64,000 nucleotides of DNA from Halomonas sp. MCCC 1A13316 (GCF_014931605.1 NZ_CP053382.1:1550001-1614000); one strand, 5' to 3'; counted from the stretch's first letter, positions 1-8,476 are shown. The notes: generated by a model not told the origin, from the sequence alone. Program-made: numbers and translations.

Positions 1-1
1 G

Positions 2-667
2 CTCAAGCGTATGCGGCCGCGCAATCGGGGCACCATCGTGCAGGTCGGCTCGGCGTTGGCCTATCGGCCGATTCCTCTGCAGACCGCTTATTGCGGCGCC
101 AAGCATGCCATCAAGGGCATGACCGAAGGGCTGCGCTGCGAACTGATGCATGATGGCAGTGACGTGCATGTCACCCTGGTCGAGATGCCGGCGCTCAATA
201 CGCCTCAGTTCGACTGGTGCAAGAGCCATCTGCTCCGGCGCGCGCGTCCTGTGGCGCCCGTCTATCAGCCCGAAGTGGGGGCACGTGCCGTCTACTGGGC
301 CGCGCATCAACGCCGGCGCCAAGTCTATGTCGGTGTATCGTCGTTGCTCACCATCTGGGGTAACAAGCTGGCGCCCGGGATGATGGATCGCTTCATGGCG
401 CGGACGGCAGTGAGTGGCCAGCAGACCTCGGAAGCCGAAGATCCCGACCGCCCCGATAATCTGTGGCAGCCGGTCAGTGGAGACATGGGAGCCCGGGGCC
501 GCTTTGGCCGCGAGTCGAAGAACCGCAGCGAACAGTTCTGGTTGACGACGCACCGCAACCAGGTCGGGCTGATCGCCGGGTCGCTGCTGTTGGCCGGGGC
601 CGCTATGCTGTGCACCGTCAATCGGCAACAGCGCCAGACGACGTCACGGCTGCCGGTGCTGCGTTAG
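2..667 (+). CDS. Short-chain dehydrogenase/reductase, 5'-truncated
   Basis: C-terminal part of an NAD(P)-dependent short-chain dehydrogenase; the reading frame is already open at the window edge, so the Rossmann nucleotide-binding half lies outside. The catalytic serine region (VGSALAYR) and the YCGAK match to the family YxxxK motif are present, followed by the usual substrate-loop region. Beyond the SDR fold there is a roughly 100-residue extension that ends in a probable membrane segment (LIAGSLLLAGAAMLC), so the enzyme may be membrane-anchored. The stop codon overlaps the stop of the converging RND gene by 4 nt. Substrate cannot be deduced. Confidence 0.85.
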   Translation, partial: LKRMRPRNRGTIVQVGSALAYRPIPLQTAYCGAKHAIKGMTEGLRCELMHDGSDVHVTLVEMPALNTPQFDWCKSHLLRRARPVAPVYQPEVGARAVYWAAHQRRRQVYVGVSSLLTIWGNKLAPGMMDRFMARTAVSGQQTSEAEDPDRPDNLWQPVSGDMGARGRFGRESKNRSEQFWLTTHRNQVGLIAGSLLLAGAAMLCTVNRQQRQTTSRLPVLR

Positions 668-3600
668 CGATCTCCTCCTGTGGACGTTGATTCGCTGCTC
701 GCCTGTGCCATTTCGTCTTCCAGGCGTCGGCGTACGTCGCCGGGCGAGCCGGTATGGCGAGCCAGCAGGTCGTAGGCCACCGGCACCACGAACAGGGTGA
801 AGAGGGTGGCGGCAGCGACGCCGGCGAGAATCACCGTGCCGATCACCATGCGCGATTCGGCGCCGGCGCCGGTCGAGACGATCAGCGGGATGGAGCCGGC
901 CATGGTGGTGACCGCCGTCATCAGGATTGGCCGCAGGCGCGTCACGGAGGCTTCCAGCAGGGCATCGCGGAAGGCGATGCCCTCGTCGCGCAGCTGGTTG
1001 GTGTATTCGACGATCAAGATGCCGTTCTTCGACGCTAGCCCGATCAGCATCACCAGGCCCACCTGGCTGTAGATGTTGAGCGATTGTCCGGTGACATAGA
1101 GCCCCAGCATGGCACCGCTCATGGCCAGAGGCACGGTGAGCATGATCACGAACGGATGAACGAAGCTCTCGAACTGGGCCGCCAGTACCAGGAAGACCAC
1201 CAGGCCGCCCAGGATCAGCAGGTATAGGGTGGCGCCGCTGGCGCGATCGTAGTCGCGAGATGCGCCGCTGACGTCGGTCTGGGCCTGGCCCGGCAGTACC
1301 TCGTTGGCTGCGGTTTCCAGGTACTCCAGCGCGTCGCCCAGCGCGTAGCCGTCGGCCAGGTTGGCCTCGATGGTGATGGCGCGCAGGCGATTGAAGCGGT
1401 TGAGCGTGCTGGCGCCGGCCTCTTCGGAGAAGCTCACCAGGCTGGCCAACGGGATCAGTTCCCCGGTGCGGGCAGAACGCACCTGAATGTTATCCAGAGC
1501 ACGGGGACTCGACTGATTGGCGCGATCGCCCTCGACGATCACGTCGTACTCCTGGCCATTGTCGAGGTAGCGGGTCACGTTGCGCCCGCCCAGCATGACT
1601 TCGAGAGTCCGGCCGATCTCGGTCACGGTGACGCCAAGGTCGGCGGCTCGCGTGTAGTCGATCTCGACGCGCAACTGCGGCTGGGTCTCCTTGTAGTTGC
1701 TGTCCAGGCCGATCAGGCGTGGGTTGTCCTCGCGAATATGCCCCATCAACAGGTCGCGCCACTCGGCGAGCTCTTCATAGGTGCCGCCGCCCAGCACGAA
1801 TTCCACCGGCTTGCTGATGCGCTGGCCGAAACCCTGGCGCATCACCGGGAAGGCCTGTACGCCGGGCAGGTCGGCGAGCATGCGCCGCACGTCGTTCATG
1901 ATCGCCCAGGCGTCGCGACGCTCCCCCCAATCGGCCATGCTGACGATCACGAAGCCGTTATTGAAGTTCTCGATATTGCCGAATCCTCGCGGTGCCCGGA
2001 CCACGACCCGCTGCAGTTCACCGCTGTCGATCAGCGAAGAGAGGCGCGTCTCGATCTCGTCCATGTAATCCATGGTGTAGTCGAACGTTGCCCCCTCCGG
2101 CCCGTTGACCAGAACGATGAAGCTGCCGCGATCCTCCTGCGGGGTGTATTCGCTGGGCAGCTGAGCGGCGAGCCACGCGGTGGCGGCGATCAGCCCGACG
2201 AACAGCGCCAGCACCAGCAGCCGGGCCTTGAGCACGCCGACCAGCAGCGTGCGGTAGAGGCGCTGCGAGAGCTCCAGCAGCCATTGAACACCATGGGCGA
2301 TACGGCCGTCATGCATCGAGGGCTTGAGGATCTTCGACGCCATCATCGGCGTCAGCGACAGGGCCAGCACGCTGGAGATCACCACCGCGGCGGCCATGGT
2401 CAGGGCAAATTCGGAGAACAGCCGGCCCACGTTGCCCTGCAGGAAGCCCAGTGGGACGAATACCGCGACCAGCACCAGCGTGGTGGCGATGACGGCGAAG
2501 GCGATCTGGCGACTGCCGCGAAAGGCGGCGACCAACGGGGTTTCGCCGTAGTCGTGCATGCGCCGATGAATGTTCTCGAGCACCACGATGGCATCGTCGA
2601 CGATCAGGCCGATCGCCAATACCAGGGCCAGCAGGGTGAGCAGGTTGATCGAGAAGCCCATCAGCGCGAGCGCCATGAAAGAACCGACGATGGCGATCGG
2701 CACGGTAACGGCGGGAATCAGTGTGGTGCGCACGTTGCCCAGGAACAGGAAGATCACCACCACCACTAACCCCATGGCGATGAACAGGGTGAGCACGACC
2801 TGCTCGATGGCGCCCGAGACGAACACCGAGGCATCGTAGTTGAGCGAGAGCGACATGCCGTCGGGCAGGCCGTTCTGAACTCGCTCCAGCTCCGCCTGGA
2901 CCCCCTGCGAGACCTCGAGCACGTTGGCAGTGGATTGCTTCATGATGCCCAGGCCCACCATCGGCACGCCGTTGGCGCGGAAGATCGAGCGATCCTCCAC
3001 CGAGCCGATCTCCACCCGCGCCACGTCGCCCAGGCGCACCAGGTAACCGCCCTCGCCGCGCGCCAGGGCCAGGCGCTCGAAGTCCACCGGCTCGGCGAAA
3101 CTGCGCGGCAGGCGTACCACGAACTGTCGCTCGCTCGACTCGATGGAACCCGCGGGAAGTTCGACGTTCTCGGCGCGCAGGGCGCTCTCCACGTCGCTCA
3201 CGGTCAGATCGCGGGCGGCCAGGGCGTTGCGGTCGAGCCACACGCGCATGGCGTACTCGCTGCCGCCACCCACGCGCACGCGCGCCACCCCGGGTTGTAC
3301 GGAGAAGCCATCCGCCAGGTAGCGCTCGGCGTAATCGGTCAGCTCGGAAATGGTATAGCCGGCGCCGGAGAGCGCGAGCCATAGCACCACCTCTTCGCTC
3401 GAATCGGTCTTCTGCACTTCCGGTGGGTCGGCTTCATCAGGCAAGTTGCGCAGCGCTCCCGAGATGCGATCGCGCATGTCGTTGGCCGCTGCGTCGATAT
3501 CCATGTCGAGGCGAAATTCGATGTCGATGCGCGACTGGCCATCCTCGCTGGTGGAGGTAATCAGTTCGATGCCCTCGACCCCGGCGATGCGATCTTCCAG

Positions 3601-3798
3601 CACCTGAGTAATACGGGTTTCTACCACGCTCGCCGAGGCGCCGGGGTAGCGTGTCTCGATGCTGACCACCGGCGGGTCGATGGAGGGGTACTCCTGCAGC
3701 GGCAGTCGCTGCAGGGCCAGCAGGCCGAAGGCGATGATCAACAGGGCCAGTACGGTGGCGAGCACCGGGCGCTGGACGGAGATATCCGAGAGCCGCAT
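664..3798 (-). CDS. RND-family (HAE1-type) efflux pump, inner-membrane subunit
   Basis: Proton-driven resistance-nodulation-division transporter of 1044 residues, the usual AcrB/MexB length. It opens with RPVLATVLALLIIAFGL (TM1), contains two large periplasmic loops, and has the proton-relay pair D401-D402 in TM4 (GLIVDDAIVVLEN) plus the TM10 lysine (ASKNGILIVEY). It should export hydrophobic or amphiphilic compounds with the adaptor encoded just upstream; start and upstream stop share one base (TGATG), so translation is coupled. No TolC-type outer-membrane channel gene is adjacent, so the pump probably uses a channel encoded elsewhere. Drug specificity cannot be read from the sequence. Confidence 0.95.
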   Translation of the reverse strand: MRLSDISVQRPVLATVLALLIIAFGLLALQRLPLQEYPSIDPPVVSIETRYPGASASVVETRITQVLEDRIAGVEGIELITSTSEDGQSRIDIEFRLDMDIDAAANDMRDRISGALRNLPDEADPPEVQKTDSSEEVVLWLALSGAGYTISELTDYAERYLADGFSVQPGVARVRVGGGSEYAMRVWLDRNALAARDLTVSDVESALRAENVELPAGSIESSERQFVVRLPRSFAEPVDFERLALARGEGGYLVRLGDVARVEIGSVEDRSIFRANGVPMVGLGIMKQSTANVLEVSQGVQAELERVQNGLPDGMSLSLNYDASVFVSGAIEQVVLTLFIAMGLVVVVIFLFLGNVRTTLIPAVTVPIAIVGSFMALALMGFSINLLTLLALVLAIGLIVDDAIVVLENIHRRMHDYGETPLVAAFRGSRQIAFAVIATTLVLVAVFVPLGFLQGNVGRLFSEFALTMAAAVVISSVLALSLTPMMASKILKPSMHDGRIAHGVQWLLELSQRLYRTLLVGVLKARLLVLALFVGLIAATAWLAAQLPSEYTPQEDRGSFIVLVNGPEGATFDYTMDYMDEIETRLSSLIDSGELQRVVVRAPRGFGNIENFNNGFVIVSMADWGERRDAWAIMNDVRRMLADLPGVQAFPVMRQGFGQRISKPVEFVLGGGTYEELAEWRDLLMGHIREDNPRLIGLDSNYKETQPQLRVEIDYTRAADLGVTVTEIGRTLEVMLGGRNVTRYLDNGQEYDVIVEGDRANQSSPRALDNIQVRSARTGELIPLASLVSFSEEAGASTLNRFNRLRAITIEANLADGYALGDALEYLETAANEVLPGQAQTDVSGASRDYDRASGATLYLLILGGLVVFLVLAAQFESFVHPFVIMLTVPLAMSGAMLGLYVTGQSLNIYSQVGLVMLIGLASKNGILIVEYTNQLRDEGIAFRDALLEASVTRLRPILMTAVTTMAGSIPLIVSTGAGAESRMVIGTVILAGVAAATLFTLFVVPVAYDLLARHTGSPGDVRRRLEDEMAQASSESTSTGGDR

Positions 3799-4979
3799 CA
3801 GGCGTCTTCCTCGGGGCGATTGGCCTCGAGGATCTGGCGCACCGAGGCATCATCGTCGGCGATACCCAGCACGCGTACCCGATCGCCTTCCTGGGCGCGC
3901 TGCAGGCCGTGACTGACCAGCAACTCACCGCCCGCGAGCCCTTCCAGAATTTCGGCCTGACCGGTGCGGCGCTCGCCGACTCTCACCTGGCGCCGCACCA
4001 GGCGGTGTTCGTCGGCCTCGTCGATCACCAGCACGTACTGCTTGTCCCCGCTGGGAACCAGTACCGACTCGGGGACTACCACCGCCTGGCGCGGATTGCG
4101 CTGCAGCACCACCTCCATCAGCATGCCGGGGCGCAGGCGTAGTTCGGGGTTGTCGAGCTTCGCCCGCACCGTGATGCTGCGGCTCACCGGGTCGACCCGC
4201 GAGCCGATGCTGCTGACCTCGCCCTCGAAACGCTCGTCGGGGAAGGCGGCGCTGCGTGCGGTCAGCGGCAGCCCCGGCTCCAGAATCGCCAGGTACGATT
4301 CGGGCACGCTGAAGTCGAGCTTCATGAGGTCAAGCTTGTCCAGCGTGACCAGTTCCGTACCCGGCGTGACCAGGCTACCCGCGCTGATATTGCGAAACCC
4401 CACCCGGCCGGAGAACGGCGCGCGAATCCGGTAGTTGGTCAGCCGTGCCTCCAGCGCCTGGATCTCCGCCTGCACCTGGCGCAGCCGCGCCTGGCTGTCC
4501 TCCACATCGGCGCGCGGCGCCATGTTGCGGTTCTGCAACTGGGTCAGGCGCTCCACGGCGCTGCGGCGTTCGTCGCGCAGCGCCTGGGCGGCACGCAGCT
4601 GGGCCTGTTCCTCACCATCCTCCAGGCGAATCAACAGCTGGCCGGCTTCCACCACCTCGCCATCGCGGAAGTTCAGCTCGGCAACGATCTCGGTCACCGT
4701 GGCCGAGAGCGTCACGCTCTCGTCGGCCCGCAGGGTGCCGAGCGCTTCCAGCGGGTCGGACCAGGGCTCGACGATGGCGCGGGCGGCGATCACCGCCGGA
4801 TGCTCCTGGGCGGCCACGCGCGAATGAGGGCCAAGCACGAGGCCTGAGATCAGGGCAAGGGCCAGGCAGAGCGGGCCGGTCAGCGTGGCCAGGCATCGGG
4901 CCAGCGCGAGGGAGTAGAGGGGCGTTGGGTTCATGAGGGCTCGTTGTCGTAACTCGGCAGTGGCGAGAGGGCGCCGCAT
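3798..4979 (-). CDS. RND efflux periplasmic adaptor (membrane fusion protein)
   Basis: Periplasmic adaptor of the HlyD/AcrA type that links the pump to an outer-membrane channel. An N-terminal hydrophobic stretch ending near RVAAQ is a signal sequence. The body shows the barrel-sandwich half (TLSATVTEIVAELNFRDGEVVEAGQLLIRLE), a coiled-coil hairpin (LRDERRSAVERLTQLQNRNMAPRADVEDSQARLRQ), the second lipoyl half (APFSGRVGFRNISAGSLV) and a C-terminal beta-barrel and membrane-proximal domain. I chose the ATG at 4979 because AAGGA lies about 9 nt upstream; an ATG at 4934 gives a shorter signal peptide and is equally reasonable. First gene of a two-gene operon with the pump. Confidence 0.9.
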   Translation of the reverse strand: MRRPLATAELRQRALMNPTPLYSLALARCLATLTGPLCLALALISGLVLGPHSRVAAQEHPAVIAARAIVEPWSDPLEALGTLRADESVTLSATVTEIVAELNFRDGEVVEAGQLLIRLEDGEEQAQLRAAQALRDERRSAVERLTQLQNRNMAPRADVEDSQARLRQVQAEIQALEARLTNYRIRAPFSGRVGFRNISAGSLVTPGTELVTLDKLDLMKLDFSVPESYLAILEPGLPLTARSAAFPDERFEGEVSSIGSRVDPVSRSITVRAKLDNPELRLRPGMLMEVVLQRNPRQAVVVPESVLVPSGDKQYVLVIDEADEHRLVRRQVRVGERRTGQAEILEGLAGGELLVSHGLQRAQEGDRVRVLGIADDDASVRQILEANRPEEDA

Positions 4980-5008
4980 CCGTAGGCGCTTCCTTGACAG
5001 CCTACTCA

Positions 5009-5037
5009 ATTTGTCGGCACCGAAAGTGACAACAAAT
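5009..5037. promoter_or_regulatory. Inverted repeat upstream of the RND adaptor gene
   Basis: TTGTC at 5011-5015 is mirrored by GACAA at 5028-5032, with further AATT flanks on both sides. It lies about 30 nt upstream of the preferred adaptor start, where a TetR- or MarR-type repressor of efflux operons commonly binds. No regulator gene for the pump is adjacent. This is a pattern reading only. Confidence 0.3.
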
Positions 5038-5069
5038 TCACAATAATGGTTCTACCATGCGCTCTTAAT

Positions 5070-5087
5070 TGTACAGAGAGTGTACAG
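5070..5087. repeat. Tandem TGTACAG sites in the RND/flp divergent region
   Basis: TGTACAG occurs at 5070-5076 and again at 5081-5087, an 11-bp period, so both copies face the same side of the helix. Each contains the palindrome TGTACA. The pair sits in the non-coding region between the divergent efflux and flp transcription units and may be a binding site for a dimeric regulator; its partner is unknown. Confidence 0.35.
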
Positions 5088-5130
5088 GAAGCTCAATTTG
5101 TGCCCGATCAGGCCTCTTTTTGCCTGCCAC

Positions 5131-5162
5131 TGCAAGATCCTTCCATTGCTTTGCAAGATCCT
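5131..5162 (+). promoter_or_regulatory. Direct repeat TGCAAGATCCT, 21-bp spacing, upstream of flp
   Basis: An exact 11-mer, TGCAAGATCCT, occurs at 5131-5141 and 5152-5162. Start-to-start distance is 21 bp, two helical turns, as typical for sites bound by AraC-type or response-regulator dimers. The repeats lie about 110-145 nt before the flp start, making them the best candidate activator site for the pilus locus. The AraC-type gene at the far end of the locus is a possible ligand; this is inference. Confidence 0.45.
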
Positions 5163-5274
5163 CCAAGCGTAACCCCTTTGTAACGACGATGCTGAGTCAT
5201 GTGAGCGCAAGTAACCCCGGCGCTCCTTGAACGACGCAACCCAAGTTGACTGACAAAAAGGTAGGAGAAACGAC

Positions 5275-5472
5275 ATGAACAAGCTGATGCAAGGGATCGA
5301 GCGTTTCTGGAAGGATGAGGAAGGCGCTGAGGTGGTCGAGTGGGTGTTGGTTTGTGCACTAATTGTTGCGGCTTTTGTTGCTGGATATACGCTTTTGAGC
5401 GCAGAAATAACAGCAGCATTCAAGACCATTACTGATGCGCTTAGCGGTGCTGGTACGACTCCCGCAGCGTAA
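5275..5472 (+). CDS. flp: Flp-family type IVb pilin
   Basis: Major subunit of the Flp/Tad pilus, 65 residues. A short basic leader ends in EEG, after which prepilin peptidase should cut, leaving mature AEVVEW followed by one hydrophobic helix (VLVCALIVAAFVAGYTLL). Glu at mature position 5 is kept; position 6, usually Tyr in Flp pilins, is Trp. The C-terminus is short and Gly/Thr/Ala-rich. A strong AGGAGA ribosome site lies 6 nt before the ATG. A hairpin terminator follows directly, as is common where pilin must be made in excess of the assembly proteins. First gene of the tad locus. Confidence 0.93.
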   Translation: MNKLMQGIERFWKDEEGAEVVEWVLVCALIVAAFVAGYTLLSAEITAAFKTITDALSGAGTTPAA

Positions 5473-5486
5473 CGTGTATTTGGGCT

Positions 5487-5515
5487 GAGGGGGTAGCTGT
5501 TGCCCCCTCTTTTTT
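5487..5515 (+). terminator. Rho-independent terminator/attenuator after flp
   Basis: GAGGGGG (5487-5493) pairs with CCCCCTC (5503-5509), followed by a run of T residues. It lies between flp and the prepilin peptidase gene and should cause partial termination, so pilin mRNA exceeds the downstream message. Confidence 0.8.
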
Positions 5516-5539
5516 CTCAAAAATAGAAGGGTTAACGGG

Positions 5540-6085
5540 ATGGATGAAAGGGCACTTATTATTGGTGGCTGCATTGTGCTCCTGGTAGGAGCCACCGCCA
5601 TCTGGGATTTACTACAGAGGCGTATCCCTAATCCTCTTGTTCTGGCCGGGGCTGCTGCCGGGCTGCTGCTGCAGGGAGTGCTGTCAGGCTCGGGCGGTAT
5701 CCTGGCCGCCACCTACGGATTGCTGGTGGGCTTGGCGGTATTCATGCCCGGTTACCTGCTGGGATTTACCGGTGCCGGCGATGCCAAGCTGATGGCGGCG
5801 GTGGGCACTTTTATGGGGCCGTTGGGAGCGTTTCAGGCCGCACTCGCCAGCATTATGGCGGGCTCGATGATCGCCATTGGCTATCTCCTGTTTGCCGTGC
5901 TGTTTCGCCAGACGGCTTCGCCAATGACGCGTTATGGATTGATGGCAAGGGTGCTAGTGGCAACCGGAAGGCCTATTTATATCAAACCGGAACAAGGCGA
6001 GGTGATGGGTCGAAAGTTTCCCTTTGCCGTGGCGATTGCATTGGGGACGACAGGATGGATGATCTGGCAATGGCCGCTGGGCTAG
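5540..6085 (+). CDS. tadV: Prepilin peptidase of the Tad system (A24 family)
   Basis: Integral-membrane aspartic peptidase that removes the leader of Flp and of the TadE/TadG pseudopilins at the inner membrane. The 181-residue protein is the short, CpaA-like form lacking the methylase domain of PilD. The two catalytic aspartates are visible: D23 in the cytoplasmic turn after TM1 (WDLLQRRIPN) and D80 in the family motif GFTGAGDAKLMAAVG. Several further hydrophobic segments follow. The position right after flp is canonical. The ribosome site is weak (AAGGG). Confidence 0.92.
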   Translation: MDERALIIGGCIVLLVGATAIWDLLQRRIPNPLVLAGAAAGLLLQGVLSGSGGILAATYGLLVGLAVFMPGYLLGFTGAGDAKLMAAVGTFMGPLGAFQAALASIMAGSMIAIGYLLFAVLFRQTASPMTRYGLMARVLVATGRPIYIKPEQGEVMGRKFPFAVAIALGTTGWMIWQWPLG

Positions 6086-6175
6086 TGAGTATAAACAAGA
6101 ACAAGAAAAGGAACCCAGCGGCCATTTCCAGGCCATTCGTTAACTAAGCGTTACGCTGAAAAAGTGAGGCCGATC

Positions 6176-7546
6176 ATGCTCTCGGAAGCCATCCCCCTTG
6201 ACGATATCAGCCACGGCCAGGCGGCTGCACGACGCGCCCCGCGCCCCGGTACGGTGGCGGAAACGGGGCTGTCGGTGCTCTATCTGGGCGACCTGCTGGT
6301 CAAGCAGCTGTTCGAGCAGGGCGTGCTCGACCTGCATCAGCTGAGCCGCGAGAGTGCGCTGGCCGGCAGTGTGGTGGAAGAGGTGTGCCGCTTCCTGCGC
6401 GAGGAGGGGCGGTTGGAGGTGCGCGGCCAGGGGGGAAGCGGGGCGCTGCGCTTCGGGCTTACCGACCGCGGCCGCGCCTCGGCGCTGGAGGCGCTCACCC
6501 GCGACGGCTACAGCGGCAAGGCGCCGGTCACTCTGGAGGAATATAGCGCGCGAATTCGCGGGCAGGCGCTCAGCGAGGTGGGCATCCGCCGCGAGACGGT
6601 GCGAGAGGCCTTTGCCGACACCGTGATCGACCCGGCGCTGCTCGACCAGCTCGGCCCCGGGCTGCACTCCGGCCGTGCCATGTTCATCCATGGCGAGGCG
6701 GGTACCGGCAAGAGCTACATCGCCCGCCGGCTGGTGCGGCTTCTGCCGGGGGAGGTACTGGTGCCCCACGCCATCCTGGTGGGGGGCAAGGCGCTGCGCT
6801 GCTTCGACCCCGCCGTGCACCATTCCCTTGAAGCGCCGGACGAATCACCGCGCGCCGCGCAGCTCTACCTGGAGCATGGCCATGACCCACGCTACGTGCG
6901 TTGCCATCGCCCCTGTATCGTCACCGGTGGTGAACTGACCATGCAGCGGCTCGAGGTGCAGTACGACGCCGCCACCCATATCCACCAGGCGCCGGTCCAA
7001 CTGCTGGCCAACAACGGCATGCTGATCATCGACGACCTGGGCCGCCAGAGCATGACCCCTACGGAGCTGTTCAACCGCTGGATCGTGCCGCTGGAGGAAC
7101 GGCGAGACTTCCTGGCGCTCTCGAACGGCTACCACTTCAGCGTACCTTTCGACGTGGCGCTGGTGTTCTCTACCAACCTCGACCCGCTGTCCCTGGCCGA
7201 CGCCGCCTTTCTGCGCCGCATCGGCTACAAGATCCGTTTCGCGCCGCTGGAACAGGATGCCTACCGGCAGATCTGGGCCCAGCAGTGCCGCGCGAGCGAT
7301 ATTCCCTTCGATCCGGCCCTAGTCGATTTCGTGATCTTCGAGCTGCACGCACGCCTCGGCGTGCCGCTGCTGGCCTGCCACCCACGCGACCTGCTGGGGC
7401 TGGCGGTAGATCGACTGCGTTACTGGGGCGAAGAAGCACCCGACCGGGAGGTGCTCGCCTGGGCCTGGCAAACCTATTTCGGTGATTTCTCGGACAGCGA
7501 CCGCCTAGGCGGTGACGGCAATACGAGCGGGAGGAGTGCGTCATGA
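6176..7546 (+). CDS. AAA+ ATPase with N-terminal winged-helix region, in tad locus
   Basis: Not one of the standard Tad proteins. Residues about 30-110 read as a winged-helix-like domain (LFEQGVLDLHQL...FGLTDRGR). A P-loop ATPase core follows: Walker A GEAGTGKS at 173-180, Walker B MLIIDD at 282-287, a sensor-like VFSTNLDP near 330-337 and an arginine-rich FLRRIGYKI. I chose the ATG at 6176, with GAGG 7 nt upstream, over the GTG at 6164. It overlaps cpaB by 4 nt (ATGA), so it belongs to the pilus transcript. Possible roles are control of pilus transcription or remodelling of the machinery; neither is shown. TadA, not this protein, is the assembly motor. Confidence 0.85.
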   Translation: MLSEAIPLDDISHGQAAARRAPRPGTVAETGLSVLYLGDLLVKQLFEQGVLDLHQLSRESALAGSVVEEVCRFLREEGRLEVRGQGGSGALRFGLTDRGRASALEALTRDGYSGKAPVTLEEYSARIRGQALSEVGIRRETVREAFADTVIDPALLDQLGPGLHSGRAMFIHGEAGTGKSYIARRLVRLLPGEVLVPHAILVGGKALRCFDPAVHHSLEAPDESPRAAQLYLEHGHDPRYVRCHRPCIVTGGELTMQRLEVQYDAATHIHQAPVQLLANNGMLIIDDLGRQSMTPTELFNRWIVPLEERRDFLALSNGYHFSVPFDVALVFSTNLDPLSLADAAFLRRIGYKIRFAPLEQDAYRQIWAQQCRASDIPFDPALVDFVIFELHARLGVPLLACHPRDLLGLAVDRLRYWGEEAPDREVLAWAWQTYFGDFSDSDRLGGDGNTSGRSAS

Positions 7547-8364
7547 AGAAGAAAGGCATTGCCACGATGTTTGTCATCTCGATATTGATGGCCGGTGGCG
7601 CGGCCCTGATCGCCATGAGCTGGATGGAGCAGCAAAGTGACGAGCACGATGCCTTGGCCGAGGCCGGCCAGGTGGTAGTGGCCGCGCTGCAGATTCCCTT
7701 CGGCACCACGGTACAGGCAAGCGACCTCAAGGTACTGCGGCTGCCGCCCGACTCGGTACCGCCTGGCAGTTTTAATGAAATTGAGGGTGTGGTGGGGCGG
7801 GTCAGTAACCAGGTGATTTATGCCGGCGAGATCCTGCATGAGGGCCGTGTGGCCGAACACCTGGGCGGCAGCGCCCTGGCGGCGCTGCTCGACCCCGGCA
7901 TGCGGGCCATGAGCGTACGCGTCGATGACGTGGTCGGCGTGGCCGGCTTCCTGCTGCCGGGCAACCGGGTGGACGTGGTTTCCAGCAAGCGCAACGGCAG
8001 CCGCGACAGCTTCGAGTCGAAGACGGTGCTGCAGAACCTCAAGGTACTGGCGGTGGACCAGATCGCCAGCCAGGAGCGCGACGGCCCGGTCATCGTGCGC
8101 GCGGTAACGCTGGAGGTGGCTCCCTCCCAGGCGGAAACCCTGGTCAAGGCTACCCAGGAGGGCAAAGTGCAGCTGACCCTGCGCAACCCGTTGGATCCAG
8201 AAGAGAAACCCGACCTGCTGGCGGCCCAACGTGAGTTGCTCGGCGTCGAGCCGCCCCGCGAGCGTAGCTCGCCGCCGTCACCGCGCACCACCGTCGCCCA
8301 GGCGCCGCGCCGGGTGACAGTGATCCGCGGCACCCAGTCGAGCACCGTGACCGTACGCAACTGA
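7543..8364 (+). CDS. cpaB: Flp pilus assembly protein CpaB/RcpC
   Basis: Periplasmic, membrane-anchored protein of 273 residues with one N-terminal membrane helix (TMFVISILMAGGAALIAMSW) and an SAF-type domain (VVVAALQIPFGTTVQASDLKVLRL...NQVIYAGEIL) at about residues 44-105, then the RcpC C-terminal beta-rich region. CpaB/RcpC proteins associate with the secretin and are thought to influence its gating or the pilin surface. The start overlaps the ATPase stop. The C-terminal 50 residues are Pro/Arg-rich and less conserved in character. Confidence 0.9.
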   Translation: MKKKGIATMFVISILMAGGAALIAMSWMEQQSDEHDALAEAGQVVVAALQIPFGTTVQASDLKVLRLPPDSVPPGSFNEIEGVVGRVSNQVIYAGEILHEGRVAEHLGGSALAALLDPGMRAMSVRVDDVVGVAGFLLPGNRVDVVSSKRNGSRDSFESKTVLQNLKVLAVDQIASQERDGPVIVRAVTLEVAPSQAETLVKATQEGKVQLTLRNPLDPEEKPDLLAAQRELLGVEPPRERSSPPSPRTTVAQAPRRVTVIRGTQSSTVTVRN

Positions 8365-8476
8365 AGCCGACAGTGAAGCGGCAGGAGACAAGGCGGCGGT
8401 GCCGTCTGGATAAGAAAAATGTGGTGATACCGGCGTGTTGCCACGACTCACTAGCAGTCAGGCAGGGAGAATCGAC

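Noticed and set aside
1738..2769. Long open frame (about 340 codons) on the plus strand opposite the RND pump gene
   Set aside because: It is antisense to a clearly conserved AcrB-type gene, very His/Gln/Asp-rich, without ribosome site; such frames are common in GC-rich genomes.
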